Positions 42,870-56,887 of a DNA stretch of 64,000 bases are shown here, piece after piece. The translations under genes and the position numbers were made by a program. The first letter of the stretch is position 1; each line of letters begins with the position of its first letter. Origin of the DNA: Anthoceros angustus (taxonomy: Eukaryota > Streptophyta > Anthocerotopsida > Anthocerotales > Anthocerotaceae); assembly GCA_010909165.1 (NCBI GenBank), contig VJWM01000135.1, positions 248,001-312,000 of the forward strand, read 5' to 3'. The notes beneath the pieces were generated by a model. That model was not told the origin of the DNA and did not search any database. It saw only the letters and a list, made by a program, of their open reading frames with translations.

Positions 42870-43755
42870 TCATCAACACCTCATGTGGGTGTCCATAATC
42901 TTCTCCATTGTTTCGCCACCGGCTCTGCGACCTGCGAGCTTAGCTCCACCAGCTTTACTGAGGCTGGTTGTAAGCGTGCCCACCTGTGCTGCCAAGGCAG
43001 CCACCGTGGCCTCCAGCGACGTCATCTTGTCCGCGTTTGCTGCAACCTTGGCTTTCGCTTTCTCCCTCTGTTGCTTGCTCTTAGAGTCCCCAGCTGCAGG
43101 AGTTGCTCCTGCTGTCTTGATGCTAGCTGTAGCATCTCCAGCTGATGCCGACTTCTGGTATCTCCTCTCGGGGTGAAGTTGAAAGCACACGGTGCTCACA
43201 TGACCATTCTTTTGACAATGAGTGCAAAAGAGGCCTTCAGGTGGGCACTTGCAATTGTGAGATGTGCTCGGGCGCCACAATGGTTGCACATGGTGGTGTA
43301 GCGTGGTGCGATCACTTCATTGCTCCTTGGTTGGCTTAGGCGGTGTAGTCCTTGAAGAAGTTCCCCGTGACCTTGCTTGAAAACATGCCTTGATAATGGT
43401 GGAAGGCCTTGGAATGCTTGGAGGAGAAGGCAGTAAGCAATCTCTTTCTTCTCCGCTTCCTCATGTACTGCTGCAAAGTATAGGCATCGCCATACTTATC
43501 CACAAGTGAGGACAACGTGGAAATGAAACGGTGATCACCCTCAAAAGTGAGGAATTTCTCCACGCTTCTTGGTGCAGTGAGCATGCAGGTCCCATCTCGC
43601 AGCTTTTGCGACCTCGGAAACACATGGGTCTCCCTTTCCCGTGCAAAGCTTGACTCATAATCTTCTCGGGAGTCTTGAGTGGAAAAGCCTTCTCGAGGAT
43701 CTTCATGAACTCTTCCACAGGTTGGCATATTTGGGGGTGTGTATGAATTCATCAA
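42870..43755 (-). pseudogene. Gag with CCHC zinc knuckle, second gypsy element
   Basis: The first part (43755-43340) reads EKFLTFEGDHRFISTLSSLV, YTLQQYMRKRRRKRLLTAF and FHHYQGMFSSKVTG, a basic Gag-like block. The second frame (43289-42873) has FCTHCQKNGHVSTVC, a perfect C-x2-C-x4-H-x4-C nucleic-acid-binding knuckle. A Lys/Ala-rich helical segment (SKQQREKAKAKVAANADKMT, then LEATVAALAAQVGTL) follows, typical of a coiled coil. Gag packages element RNA. Confidence 0.7.
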
Positions 43756-43759
43756 TCCC

Positions 43760-45145
43760 TGCGTGGTTTGTCCTCTCTGGCCGTGAGAGGAGGCATCACG
43801 GTGGGTGGCGGCAAATGGCGGCGATGCTGCGATATACTGGTGTCACTTGACCCACTTGGCATTGTAGGCCATCTGCGGTGCCCTTGGAATAATGGATTGG
43901 ACGGCCGTAGTTGAGGTCACGCTTGGTGGGCTTCATACAAATCCGGGGCCTCATCGACCATGTATCTTGATAGTATTCGAACATGTAGAGGTGGTTATCG
44001 CGGCCCATGTTTGAACTTGACCCTACTAATTGCCTCATTGACTGACCTAAAATCCCTCAACGATTGTGTTCTGGCCCGAGAATTTCTCGCCACATTTGGC
44101 CCTCCTTCCATCGTGTCGAATCACGACGGGTCCTCTTGCCTGGGTCTTACATGATAAATGCGGGGCCGAGCCACGAGGAAAGGCCTAATCCCGCCCTCCA
44201 GCGGTGCACTCCCCCACACTGCGGCCCCTGCTCCTCCTTATCAGTCACACCGCACAAGGTGTAAGTGGGGACCAGCTAACCCTAACTGGTGCAAAGGATC
44301 CTTGTCCGGGCTCCTGTGCTGGTAGGTCCTCTAAGGACAAATCTTGCGTGGTGCCCTTCTCCTTCTCACGAAAACCACAGGCGCGTCCCTCGTTCAAGCG
44401 ATGCAGTGGGCTATCTCCCTCTTCACCGGTGGCATGCCCCATGTAATCAAGACGCTGCTGAGTCAAGGAAGCCAGCATCAATTGTCATGCGGAGGAAAAC
44501 CTTAGCTGCGAGAATGAAAACAAACGAACACGCCAATCACCTCGGATCCTCCCTCTGACCTCAAGCTTTTTCGATGCCTCACTCACACGAGAATCCTCAG
44601 CCTGTTCGACTCACTCCTCGTGCTCGTCTGTACAAGACCCAGCACCTACCCGCAAGAGAAGTGTTGGTGCACATAGCCAAATTCCCCAACTAAAACCCTT
44701 AGTGATCAACTTCTCCCGGGCATTCAGTCCACTGTTTCTCACTCGAAAGTAGACAAAAATGATACCAACGGATTCGTCTCAACGAGGCAAACAAGATGGT
44801 ATGCAAATTGAAAGCAGCCGACTCGTGTGGCGATCGCTATGAGCTCTGGACGGCCGTGGAAACTTGCTGCGGTTGAGACATGGGAGGACTCAAAAATTAT
44901 GAGAGGGCCTTGAGTTGTGCGGCCGCGGGCACACAGCTGGCCTGGAAAATCCCGCCCAGCACCCTTGGTAGTAAAAACAAGTCCTGCAGCAATCTGACCA
45001 TGCACGAAACCCTAGCAAAATGCACACCACGTCAAGCCCATAGCTGAAGCTGGGGTCAAACTGCAGAGCCGTAAGGGTGCAGACTCCTCCTGTGCTCCAG
45101 GCCAAGACAGAATCAAGTTGAATGCTTCTCGAAGCAGTTGTCAAA
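43760..45145 (-). other. 5' part of the second gypsy element, nothing recognised
   Basis: Should hold the leader and any LTR. I find no repeat of the sequence at its other end (37600-38000) and no convincing primer site. Short ORFs here match nothing I know. Confidence 0.4.
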
Positions 45146-45149
45146 GTAG

Positions 45150-45665
45150 ACAAGCACCAGCGCTCACATGTGCTGATGCTCACTTCCGGTTCAGAAAATT
45201 AAAAGGGGCTGCCCTACACGGGCTGCCTAGAGCTGATAAGTCCCGCGAACACTGCACATTACACACATTGCCACAATCTTTGAGCAGCGCATACACACAG
45301 TCTTTGCATTCTGACCTAGAAATTCGACAACAACAAAATTGCGTGTTCATTAGCGTTCCTCCTAGGGACTTGACAAGCGCCTTCCACAGCCTTGGTCTTG
45401 TGCTCGCAACCGCAACCACCTTGCGTCAGTGATAGGTGCACCACTCTTGGTGCCGGCATCTCTTGGATTGGAGTGATCATGTCCTTTCTCCCACGCGAGT
45501 GTGTGAGAGGGAGACCGCCCAAGCTTGGCCATTTTGCGGGTTATTTCCCGACTTTCTGTTTAAGGGCATTTAGTAATTATCGGTACCAACCAGTTAAACT
45601 AACAAAACCTACTTGCTAAGCCCTAGCTTCTAAGAGTTAGTTCCTAGCATCAGTTTCACGTCAGC
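45150..45665. repeat. Right half of the split tandem-array unit
   Basis: From CACCAGCGCTCACATGTGCT through GGGCTGCCTAGAGCTGATAA and TTACACACATTGCCACAATC to CCTAGCATCAGTTTCACGTC this matches the array tail (for example 15960-16510). With 37449-37600 it makes one unit split by the nested gypsy element. Confidence 0.8.
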
Positions 45666-46860
45666 TATGGTTAGGGAGCTGGTCTTGCTGGGATACGTTA
45701 TTGAGGTGGACGGGGAAAGGCCAAACAGTCCTGCACATGTGGTCTGGTAAGCAGCGGGAGAGTTAAACATCTGACCTATATTGCAGGAAACCCACGATTT
45801 GACAAATTCCTTGTTCGCTTCATCCACCGGGCGCTTGCTAACGATACTGCTTGCTCGTGACAAGAGGGACGAAAACGGGAAGGTAGTGAGGAAATCTGGA
45901 CTAGCTCCTGGATCTTCTCGACCTACTGAACCCAACTAGAAGCTTAGAGGTGCAGCTTCCTTCCTGTCCATGCAAGTACTTTCTGTCAAGTTGTGCTAGA
46001 GGGAGTAGGAATAGTGAACTCCCTAAGCCCTAGGGCTCCAACATGTTTGTAGTATTTTGACTTGGGGAGACCCTTGGTTAATATATCAACTGTGTTGTTA
46101 TCTTTCAACCATTGATCGCGAGTTTGAAATTACTCGTAACATTATATAAATGGTCGCAAATTATAAGAGAATCAAAATGGTGAAGAGAACTACGGCTCAC
46201 TCAAGTTTCTTCCGTTTTGTCGAGCTCATTGAAGGCCGCGACCATTGTATTGCGGAGGTCATAGCTCCTTTCAACGCAACGTTAAGGCAACGATTCAAAC
46301 CCATGAAACCCAAAACCCAAGCATGCGTGAACGTCCTCGTAAACCAAAACGGCGAAGGAATGATGCATAGGCTACGACCACAGCTGTTGGATGCTTACGC
46401 AAGTGCTTGATGAGGCAGGAGTTTGGGATTATGAAGATGCCAAGTCCATGGGCAAGAACAATGGTTTTGATGACCCAGAAGTGGAGTGCATATGGAACTT
46501 AGAAGTGGTTATACATGGAGTGTAGGCTCAAGGCCCAGATGAGTTACAGATTGGTCACCATGAGGGACCATTCGCGGCATAGCCGCTTGCATGTGCTCGT
46601 TTTAAAGTTAACCGTTTTTGTCCCAATCGTTGTGGACGCCGCCATGTCGGCATTCTAACACAACCTTCAGTTTTGTTTCTTTCCAAAGTAGAACCATATC
46701 TAGTTTTGATGAATTTATTAAATGGTATCCATGAATACATCACGGAGGGCGCTGGCCGGCCGGCGCCCTAGACAGGCTCTCTATCATGTCAATGGAAAGA
46801 CTGCAGACTCTCTGTTTGTGGATAGAATAACAAGGGTAATGTCATTTTGAAGAATGGGCT
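45666..46860. other. Repeat-derived region with weak coding traces
   Basis: A plus ORF at 46150-46410 (86 residues, basic, NYKRIKMVKRTTAHSSFFRF...) continues in another frame to about 46525 (VLDEAGVWDYEDAKSMGKNN), so a broken gene is possible; I do not recognise it. A minus ORF at 45630-45935 (EFVKSWVSCNIGQMFNSPAA) vaguely recalls hAT-type transposase text, too weak to call. A palindrome lies at 46748. Confidence 0.3.
46748..46767. repeat. Near-perfect GGCGCC palindrome (one mismatch)
   Basis: GGCGCT-GGCCGGCC-GGCGCC, flanked by GAG...CTA. Outside the 2.5-14.8-kb unit, but next to GGGGG-rich sequence like that unit's ends. Confidence 0.85.
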
Positions 46861-47629
46861 AAAACCCTCTTTTAAGGTCAGTGTCGATTTTGTGAAGGAG
46901 GTCCAAAAGCAAAAAAAGGGGGTTCGTATATTAACCTCCTTTCAGAATTATGGTGGAACAAATGTGTAATTTATGAATGATGTTGGATTCAATATCTGCT
47001 GAGGCACCGGATGAGTCACAACGTAGCCCCCGTCATATTCCTCCATTCTAAAGTAGACAGACTCAATTAAACATTGGATTGACGGTGAAAGGTCCATTTT
47101 TTTGGTGGTATAGAAAGTTCGCTAGCAGTTCCCCACAATGTAGTATAAGGCTTGAGTTTTGTGATAGACCGCGCCTACCTGGTCAAGGCGCCTTGATGGG
47201 TCATTGTAGTGGAGGCAACTGGTAAACATTTGGTGTGTAAGTGTATGTGCCCCAGGAATGGGGGTGATATTTTGAACATGACATAAAAAGGCTATTTTCG
47301 GACCGGGCAGTGTTTGGTCAGGAGGGTCCAACCCAAAAAGAGAGGGTTTGTACATTCCCCTTGCAAAATTATTGTGTTTAGTTTGGATTCATGACGACAC
47401 CGGTCGGCCGGCGCCCTGTTTTGGTCTATAGGGGGGGTTACTGCTATAAATTATACCTTTTACCGAATATTTGGACTTATGAAGGGCATGCTGATTTTCA
47501 TAACTAGGCAGTTCCGGCACCTCGAAGAGGGTGTCAAATCCGTCAAGGGGGTTTTGTTTCTACCGAAGGGGGTTTGTATATTCCCCCTCTTGTAAAAGGA
47601 GGTAACAGCTCCTTGGCGCCCAAAGGGTC
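46860..47629. repeat. Remnant related to the TIR transposon ends
   Basis: AAGGGGGTTCGTATATTAAC (46917), TCAAGGGGGTTTTGTTTCTA and CGAAGGGGGTTTGTATATTC (47540-47583), then CCCCCTC echo the AAGGGGG / AACCCCC subterminal motifs at 2562-2612 and 14745-14806. A half palindrome GGTCGGCCGGCGCCCTG lies at about 47402-47418. No inverted repeat of the AACACGATATC type is found, so this is a decayed or non-autonomous relative. Confidence 0.5.
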
Positions 47630-48350
47630 TGTGGCGCTACTTTTGCTGACGGCCAGCCGGGCGTGCACCGGACCCGTGTTGTTGTAATATGGGGTCCGTT
47701 CCCAAGGGAATGATTGTTCCGCTTGCCCACGTTTTTCTACTCGATACACCTCCATTGTCGATGCACGATCACTTATTCACGGTCACCGCACACGACCCTA
47801 CGTGCCCCCTCACGCAGACTTTGGTTAAGAACCCACTCCCGTTACGTCACACTGATTCCTCACCGTATAGGCCCGGTATGGCCAAACGTTTAAGGACCCG
47901 TTCTCGTCCGAAAACTCCTTTCTCCCTTCACTTACCGCACTCACTCCGTCTCTCCTACCACCCTTGTCCGCACCCAAGGTGCCTAGTTGAAGTCACGGTC
48001 GGGTGTGTATATGCTGCAGGCCTCCGTGTCGCGTCCACCAGGTCGTCCCGTCCAGGCTCTACACGCCTTTCTTGGAGTCTGGCTAGCCTCATCTGCTCCG
48101 ATCTGCCGGCCGTCGAGCTCTTGCCCTGAAAGAGCAAGGGTCCCGAGTCCTCCGCACCTGCACTCACCACCACACGTTAGGGTCCGTCACCAGGACCTGG
48201 ATCAGTCTCTCCGGAGTAGTCCGCCCGCTCAGTGACTCGGGACTCTCGTTAACACTCGACACACAAGGGTCTGCAAATGTAACGCGACATCAACCCCAAA
48301 AGAAAGATCGCTTTACTAGAATGACAATCTCCCTCTTATACTACGTCATG
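47630..48350. repeat. Diverged fragment of a gypsy LTR (first ~0.6 kb of the LTR family)
   Basis: It starts TGTGGCGCTACTTTTGCTGA and keeps CCGTTCCCAAGGGAATGATT, AGGCCCGGTATGGCCAAACG, TCACCAGGACCTGGATCAGT and GATCGCTTTACTAGAATGAC in the same order as 31383-32000. Substitutions are many here, unlike the near-identical giant LTRs, so it is an older relative. Confidence 0.7.
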
Positions 48351-48577
48351 AGGGAGCGCTTGTCCACAAGGTCCCCATGGTTTGGTCTACCCCACAAGAC
48401 ATCTTCAGCAAGCTGGTTTCGACCGTGTTCGTGACCACCAAGACTCAACAACAATGCCATCTTCCTTCTCTTCCATCTTCCTTCCTTGACACCCTCACTC
48501 ATAGCTGCACCAGCCGCACCACATCCACACCGCACTGCACCGCACCGCACTGCGTGCACTCAGCTTGCACCGGACCG

Positions 48578-48656
48578 CCCGCACCCGCACCCGCACCCGC
48601 ACCCGCACCCGCACCCGCACCCGCATCCATACCCGCACCCGCACCTACACCTACGA
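48578..48656 (+). repeat. (CACCCG)n hexanucleotide microsatellite
   Basis: About 12 units of CCGCAC/CACCCG with two interruptions (CATCCATAC, CACCTACACCTA). Any translation (Pro-His or Ala-Pro dipeptides) is a composition effect. Confidence 0.9.
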
Positions 48657-48699
48657 GCTTCTACTGGCGTCTGCTTTCAAATCTGAGCCCCCGATCCCA

Positions 48700-49350
48700 C
48701 TTCACATGACGGCCAGCAATCACTGACCGCCATACAAAAGCTGGATTCAAAATCAAGGGTGCACCAAATTGTGGCAAAAAATAAACCTCTTTATCACCAC
48801 TCATCCCGGTCAATGACCACTTTCTTGCCCGTTTTTCACCTACGAAGGTTAGTTCTCACCTTGCGATTAAATTTTATACTATGATTTTTACATAATAGAT
48901 ATTTTTTAAATTCATTCCCATGTATATAAAACTTTATCGATTTCATATTTTATTAAATATCATCAAATATTCTTTTTTTCATAATTATTTTATCCAAAGT
49001 TCAAAATTTACTTAAGAATAATCAGCTTTAATTTTTACTGGGGAATTGTTTTTCACATTTTCTTTTCCTAGTTCTATAGCCCTCAACACTATCTACAACT
49101 TTGCTTCACAGTGTATAGTGTAAACACAAATCGAAGATCCTCATTTTCAAATCCTTATACTAAAACTATTTACGAAGTTTGTCATTTTATATCTCCTTCA
49201 TGCAAAATCCAATGAAGATGAGACTCGGTCCGTGTACTTCATACTGCTTCTTGAGACTACTCAAAAAAGGGAGTTGGGCCGATGATGCTGCTAGTGGATT
49301 CATTCTATTTTAGATATGATTAATTTATATCTCTGCTGTATGTCAGCCTC
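48700..49350. other. AT-rich intergenic DNA upstream of the tRNA gene
   Basis: Strongly AT-rich between about 48860 and 49060. No gene, RNA or clear mobile-element end is seen. Confidence 0.6.
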
Positions 49351-49355
49351 GCGGG

Positions 49356-49398
<43 letters not shown>

Positions 49399-49423
49399 GC
49401 GTGTTCGATCCACGCTCACCGCA
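49351..49423 (+). tRNA. trnF: tRNA-Phe (anticodon GAA)
   Basis: A 73-base cloverleaf: acceptor strands GCGGGGA and TCACCGC with discriminator A; D arm AGCTCAGTTGGGAGAGC; anticodon loop ACTGAAGAT with GAA at 49384-49386; variable loop AGGTC; T arm GCGTG-TTCGATC-CACGC. The A-box (TAGCTCAGTTGG) and B-box (GTTCGATCC) promoters are intact, it has no intron, and 3' CCA is not encoded, as expected for a nuclear gene. The sequence matches plant nuclear tRNA-Phe as I remember it. Confidence 0.97.
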
Positions 49424-49923
49424 GTCGCAAGGCCTCTGAGTATGATAAGAATTTGACACACTGATATCATGCCCCTTTTGTGTCACGGTGGCTTGTTGTT
49501 GTGGAGTAGCATGTGGCAGGATGGGGGAGGTGCCGAATCCGAAATTGATGCCAAGGACAAGAAGGACACACAAGACTGGAGTTTGGAGTGTGGTGCGGGC
49601 ATGCATGGCGCCGCGCGCAGAACACAAGACTGCACTGGGTGACTCGTGACTCGGTGCCACTGCCATGCAGGCCATGCAGTTTAGCAGTCTGTCACTGCCC
49701 CACGCCGAGGAGTACTACCCCACCACGACACACGCCCGGCCGAGCGGCCGAATCCAACAACCTAAGACGGGCTTCGCGGGAAGCAGCAAGATCTTGACTT
49801 CCCTTCCATACCCATGAGTATGCGGTGTCTCGAGCGGAGCTGCCGTTAAAGTTGAAGCTGAAGCTGAAGCAGAAGGCAAGCTTGCGACCGCTGTGGTGGT
49901 GCGAGCGGTAGCCGGCAGGCGCC
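49424..49923. other. Intergenic / 5' leader of the HSD-like gene
   Basis: About 500 bases without a gene. The last part, with AAGTTGAAGCTGAAGCTGAA (49848), is the likely leader before ATG 49924. No TATA box is convincing. Confidence 0.5.
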
Positions 49924-51507
49924 ATGGCGGTGGATATGATCAACCTGTTTATGGATGTGGTGTGGCCGCCCACGGCGCTCATGCTGCTGGCCGCGCTCTA
50001 CCCGATGATGTTGTTTATCAGATTCTGGTCCTGGGTGTTCAATTTCATGTTCCCTGAGAATATGCACAACAAGGTGGTGATCATCACGGGAGCTTCGTCT
50101 GGCATCGGCGAGGTGAGTCATCCGCTCCTCACGCTCGACGAAGATGATTGATGGATGCATTGGTTATGCAAGTGAGGTCCGGTGACGGTGTTCCCACGCC
50201 GCGCCTGCAGAAAACGGCCTACGAGTATGCCAAGCGGGGAGCCAAGCTGGTGCTGGCCGCCAGGAGAGAGCACTTGCTGCGGGACGTGGCGGAACGGGCT
50301 CGTCGATACGGCGCTCTGGACGTGCGGATCATTCGCGCGGATGTGAGCAAGCGAGAGGACTGCAAACGGATCATCGACGAGACGATCAACCAATACGGAC
50401 ATTGTAAGTCCCTCCTAGCATAGATACATTCTTGAGGCATTTTTGCCAGCATAACGTTGGAATTGATAGCTCACCTTGCTGCGCATGCATGCGCATGTGC
50501 TGCCGCGCAGTGGATCACTTGGTGAACAACGCTGGAGTGTCGACAGCGTTCCTCGTCCAGGAGTCCAAGCCTCAGGCCTTGCATCATTGTTTTGTGAGTG
50601 TGCACCAGCAACGGCCGGGTCTTGAATTCACGCTTCGTCCTCACTGTTACGTCGCCATCCCGTGAGTTGCCACTCGCAGGAATGATGACTCCTCACTTAT
50701 TGATGCTGACAGGACGTCACGTTCTGGGGGAATGTGCTGTGCACCTACTACGCGCTGCCTCACCTGAGGCGGAGTAAGGGACGAGTGGTGGTGAACGATT
50801 CAGTTTGCTCCTTCGTCCCGTATCCGCGACTCTCGATTTACTGCGTAAGTCAGTGGAGGGGGTTGTGGGAAGATAGACGGGTTCTTGATGAATCAGGCAA
50901 GCTTGAAATTCGCGTGCTGCGCAGGCTTACTGAACTTGTCACGCTATGTGGCGCCTTTCAGGCAGCGAAGGCAGCTCAACTGCAGCTCTACTACACGCTC
51001 ATGGTGGAGCTGGGAAACAGCGTAGGGATCACCATAGTCTGCCCTGGATGGATCGAGAGCCAGATGACGCAGGGCAAGTTCATCAACGCCGACGGTGTGG
51101 AGAAGTGGAATGATCCGAACATCCGCGATGTAAGCTCTGCACAATGCTACGATCTTTTCTTGGCTCGTCAGTGACATGTCTCACAGATCTCTGTGCTTGT
51201 GTGTCAGATGGTGATTGGCCCAGCTCCGGTAGCGTACACGGATGTAGCAGCCAAGGCGATATACCACGGAGCAGTTCACAGGAAACGGTTCGTGACGGTG
51301 CCGCTTTGGTATTACCCGCTGCTGTACTACCGCGTGTTCGCACCGGAGCTCCTGGACTGGTTCCAGCGCCTCTTCTTCCTCGTCCCGGTCACGCAGGACA
51401 AGAAACCTCTGAGCAAGGTGGTGTTGGATGCCACGGGTTTGAAGTCTGTGTTCTACCCGCCCTCCATCCTGCGTCCTCCGCAAGTTACCGGTGGGAAGGC
51501 GGAGTGA
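49924..51507 (+). CDS. 11-beta-hydroxysteroid dehydrogenase-like short-chain dehydrogenase (HSD/steroleosin type), six exons
   Basis: Exons 49924-50112, 50211-50403, 50511-50593, 50713-50844, 50962-51129 and 51208-51507 join in frame to 354 residues; all introns are GT-AG. A hydrophobic N-terminal anchor (residues about 8-45, with Pro16-Pro17) precedes the NADP(H) motif TGASSGIGE (55-63). NNAG is at 133-136. The catalytic set is Ser185 (NDSVCS), Tyr198 and Lys202 (Y-C-A-A-K, split by intron 4). PGWIES follows (about residue 232). The layout matches plant HSD proteins, including seed oil-body steroleosins, which oxidise or reduce sterol-like substrates at ER or lipid-droplet membranes. The exact substrate is unknown. 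All key residues are present, so the gene should be functional. Some other plant ER-anchored SDRs (for example ketosphinganine reductases) are similar, but the N-terminal anchor and PGW-x-E/D pattern favour HSD. Confidence 0.9.
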
Positions 51508-52176
51508 AGGGGAGGAGGTTTTGCAGTTTTGGGACATTCAGATATTCAGGTTGTGCAAGAGCGTTGTGTGTGAAAGTGCGGCGCATTTAGAATCAAACAC
51601 CTGAGATGGATGAGCATTGACAGCTCGTTCATCAGGTGTTATTCATGTACAAAGTGAAATGTTGCAAACAAGTGTTCCAAAAACCGAAGACGAGTCAAAG
51701 ATGACCGAGGGCGGCCAGATTAATCTGGAACGTAATGGCATTATGATCAAGAATTTCTCAGTTGTTTCTGGTGCACGAGGTAATGGGAAATGTACTTGAA
51801 TCGCTAGTTTGATACCTAAACGTATCTTCTGGTATGAACTACTATCCAGGATGCGCGCCCCATGCTGAAAACGTTATCACCGTTGCCAAGATGCAAAACT
51901 TCTGCAACTGATGCTGCAAAATATATTGCCAACATCACACCTCAACAATCTTCCTATCCTCGATGATGTACAAAGGCAGTTTATCTGCCCCATTAACTAC
52001 GAACAACTCATAATGCATTAAATACAGCCGTAATCTACAATCTGATGCACTACAAACTCACCGGAAATGGACATCAATTTTCCATGATCTTGTAGAAGGT
52101 GATAACAATTTCCGACTACTCAACAGATGTACAGAAAATTGCTGACATATTTGAAGCAGGCCTCCACAATTAACAC
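51508..52176. other. 3' regions of two convergent genes
   Basis: About 670 bases between the stop of the HSD-like gene and the stop of the minus-strand GLR gene. It should contain both 3' UTRs; no canonical AATAAA is well placed. No other gene seen. Confidence 0.5.
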
Positions 52177-55708
<3,532 letters not shown>

Positions 55709-56887
55709 AGTCCAATTCCACCCCGCCCCAACAGCAGCAGAGAGACCAATTCACAAACCCAGCACCACAATCCTGCTCCCGCCCAGCCCTAACTGCGATT
55801 CAGATGCTGCTTCCAAGAACGTGGCTCCCTTCCCCGGGCAGCCTCCAAGCCGCCCCGACCCACCACCAGAACCTGGCTCCTTCATGGCGCCCAACTCGGG
55901 GCCTCCCTCCAGCTCCCCGCACCCGCACTTCAGCCCAAAACCCAAGTCGGCTCAGCAGGCTCAGTCCCAGCAGGCACCGGCATGCGTGAAGAAGAAAATG
56001 GAGCAGGCACTCATATTCCGACAAGGCACGCAATTGCAAGCTGGGGAGAGCCGGAGCTCGGGAGGAGAAGCATCCGGTTCCGTACCTGGCTGCGCTGCAG
56101 CAGCAGCGAGGCGGTAGGAAGGGGCAGAGGATGATTGCAATCGGTGCGAGGCGGGAGCATGACATTTGAAGCAGCGGGAGTGGTGGAGTCTGCGTGCTGC
56201 CTGATTGCAGCAACAGGGCGACATGGCGGCAATCGGGTCCACGCATTCCCAGAATGATTGGTTTATTTTCATGCAGTGTGCTCCGACAGGGCGGCGGAAA
56301 AGCGGAGGCCCTCACAAACAAAACCACAGACCCACAAAACCACAAAACCACAAAAGGGCCCATCCATCGATGAATTCCCTATGTATGAATACGAGAATAT
56401 TCACATTATCTGCGCACGCTGCGCCTGACCGCAAACCGGTCACACTGCTAACCGGACAACTTGTCGCAGTCAAAGCCCCGTCTCAACGTGCCTTGTTCGT
56501 AACCTCCACCTACTACTACCTACCTTCAGTGGTGCCTCGAGTCCCAACTACTCTTCACGAGACCGGGTCTTGGGAATCGGACCCTTCAAAAACATTACCT
56601 CTCTTTTTTGCTGGTGCTTCTTTTTTGCTTCTTGCCTCTTCCTTTCTGCCTCTTCCTTTCTTCCTCTTCCTTTCTGCCTCTTCCGCTTTCTGCCGCTTCT
56701 GGTCGTGTGGCCACCCATTTTGTCTCTCTGCATATTACACAACAACATGAAGACATCTCAACCAACAACATGAAGTCGATCTCAACCAATTGCATTATAA
56801 CATGTAGTACACCTGGAAAAGCTATGACATTGTGATAGCGGGAAGGGAGGTGGAAGTTCTTGCGCATGGCTAGCTGGATTTGATTGG
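55709..56887. other. Intergenic region between divergent GLR and F-box genes
   Basis: Contains the presumed promoters of both genes. A pyrimidine-rich low-complexity stretch (about 56604-56702) lies nearer the F-box gene. GC-rich near the GLR start. Long ORFs on both strands here show no domain. Confidence 0.5.
56604..56702. repeat. CTTCCT/CTGCCT low-complexity tract
   Basis: Repeats of CTTCCTTTCTGCCT and CTTCCTCTT, about 100 bases, imperfect. Such tracts are common in plant 5' leaders and promoters. Confidence 0.8.

Larger units (their letters stand above)
37600..45145 (-). mobile_element. Second Ty3/gypsy element carrying a cytosine-5 DNA methyltransferase-like domain (nested)
   Basis: On minus the order is gag with CCHC knuckle (43755-42870), linker/protease-like (42743-41800), DNA C5-methyltransferase-like (41640-41050), RT (40571-39664), RNase H (39639-39403) and integrase (38987-38222). 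RT before integrase marks it as Ty3/gypsy. It interrupts one tandem-array unit (halves at 37449-37600 and about 45150-45660), so it inserted after that unit existed. I cannot identify its LTRs, which may be lost or too diverged. Every domain has frameshifts. It is not a copy of the giant-LTR element, because their integrases and RTs differ throughout. Confidence 0.75.

Noticed and set aside
45630-45935. hAT-type transposase trace on minus
   Set aside because: A few words (EFVKSWVSCNIG, NSPAA) look familiar, but there is no BED finger, catalytic triad or C-terminal dimer domain.
48486-48709. Pro/His- and Ala/Pro-repeat proteins
   Set aside because: Pure translation of the CACCCG microsatellite in different frames.
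48766-48790. Another LTR start (CCAAATTGTGGCAAAA) resembling the gypsy LTR/PBS edge
   Set aside because: Only about a dozen bases match and no LTR sequence follows.
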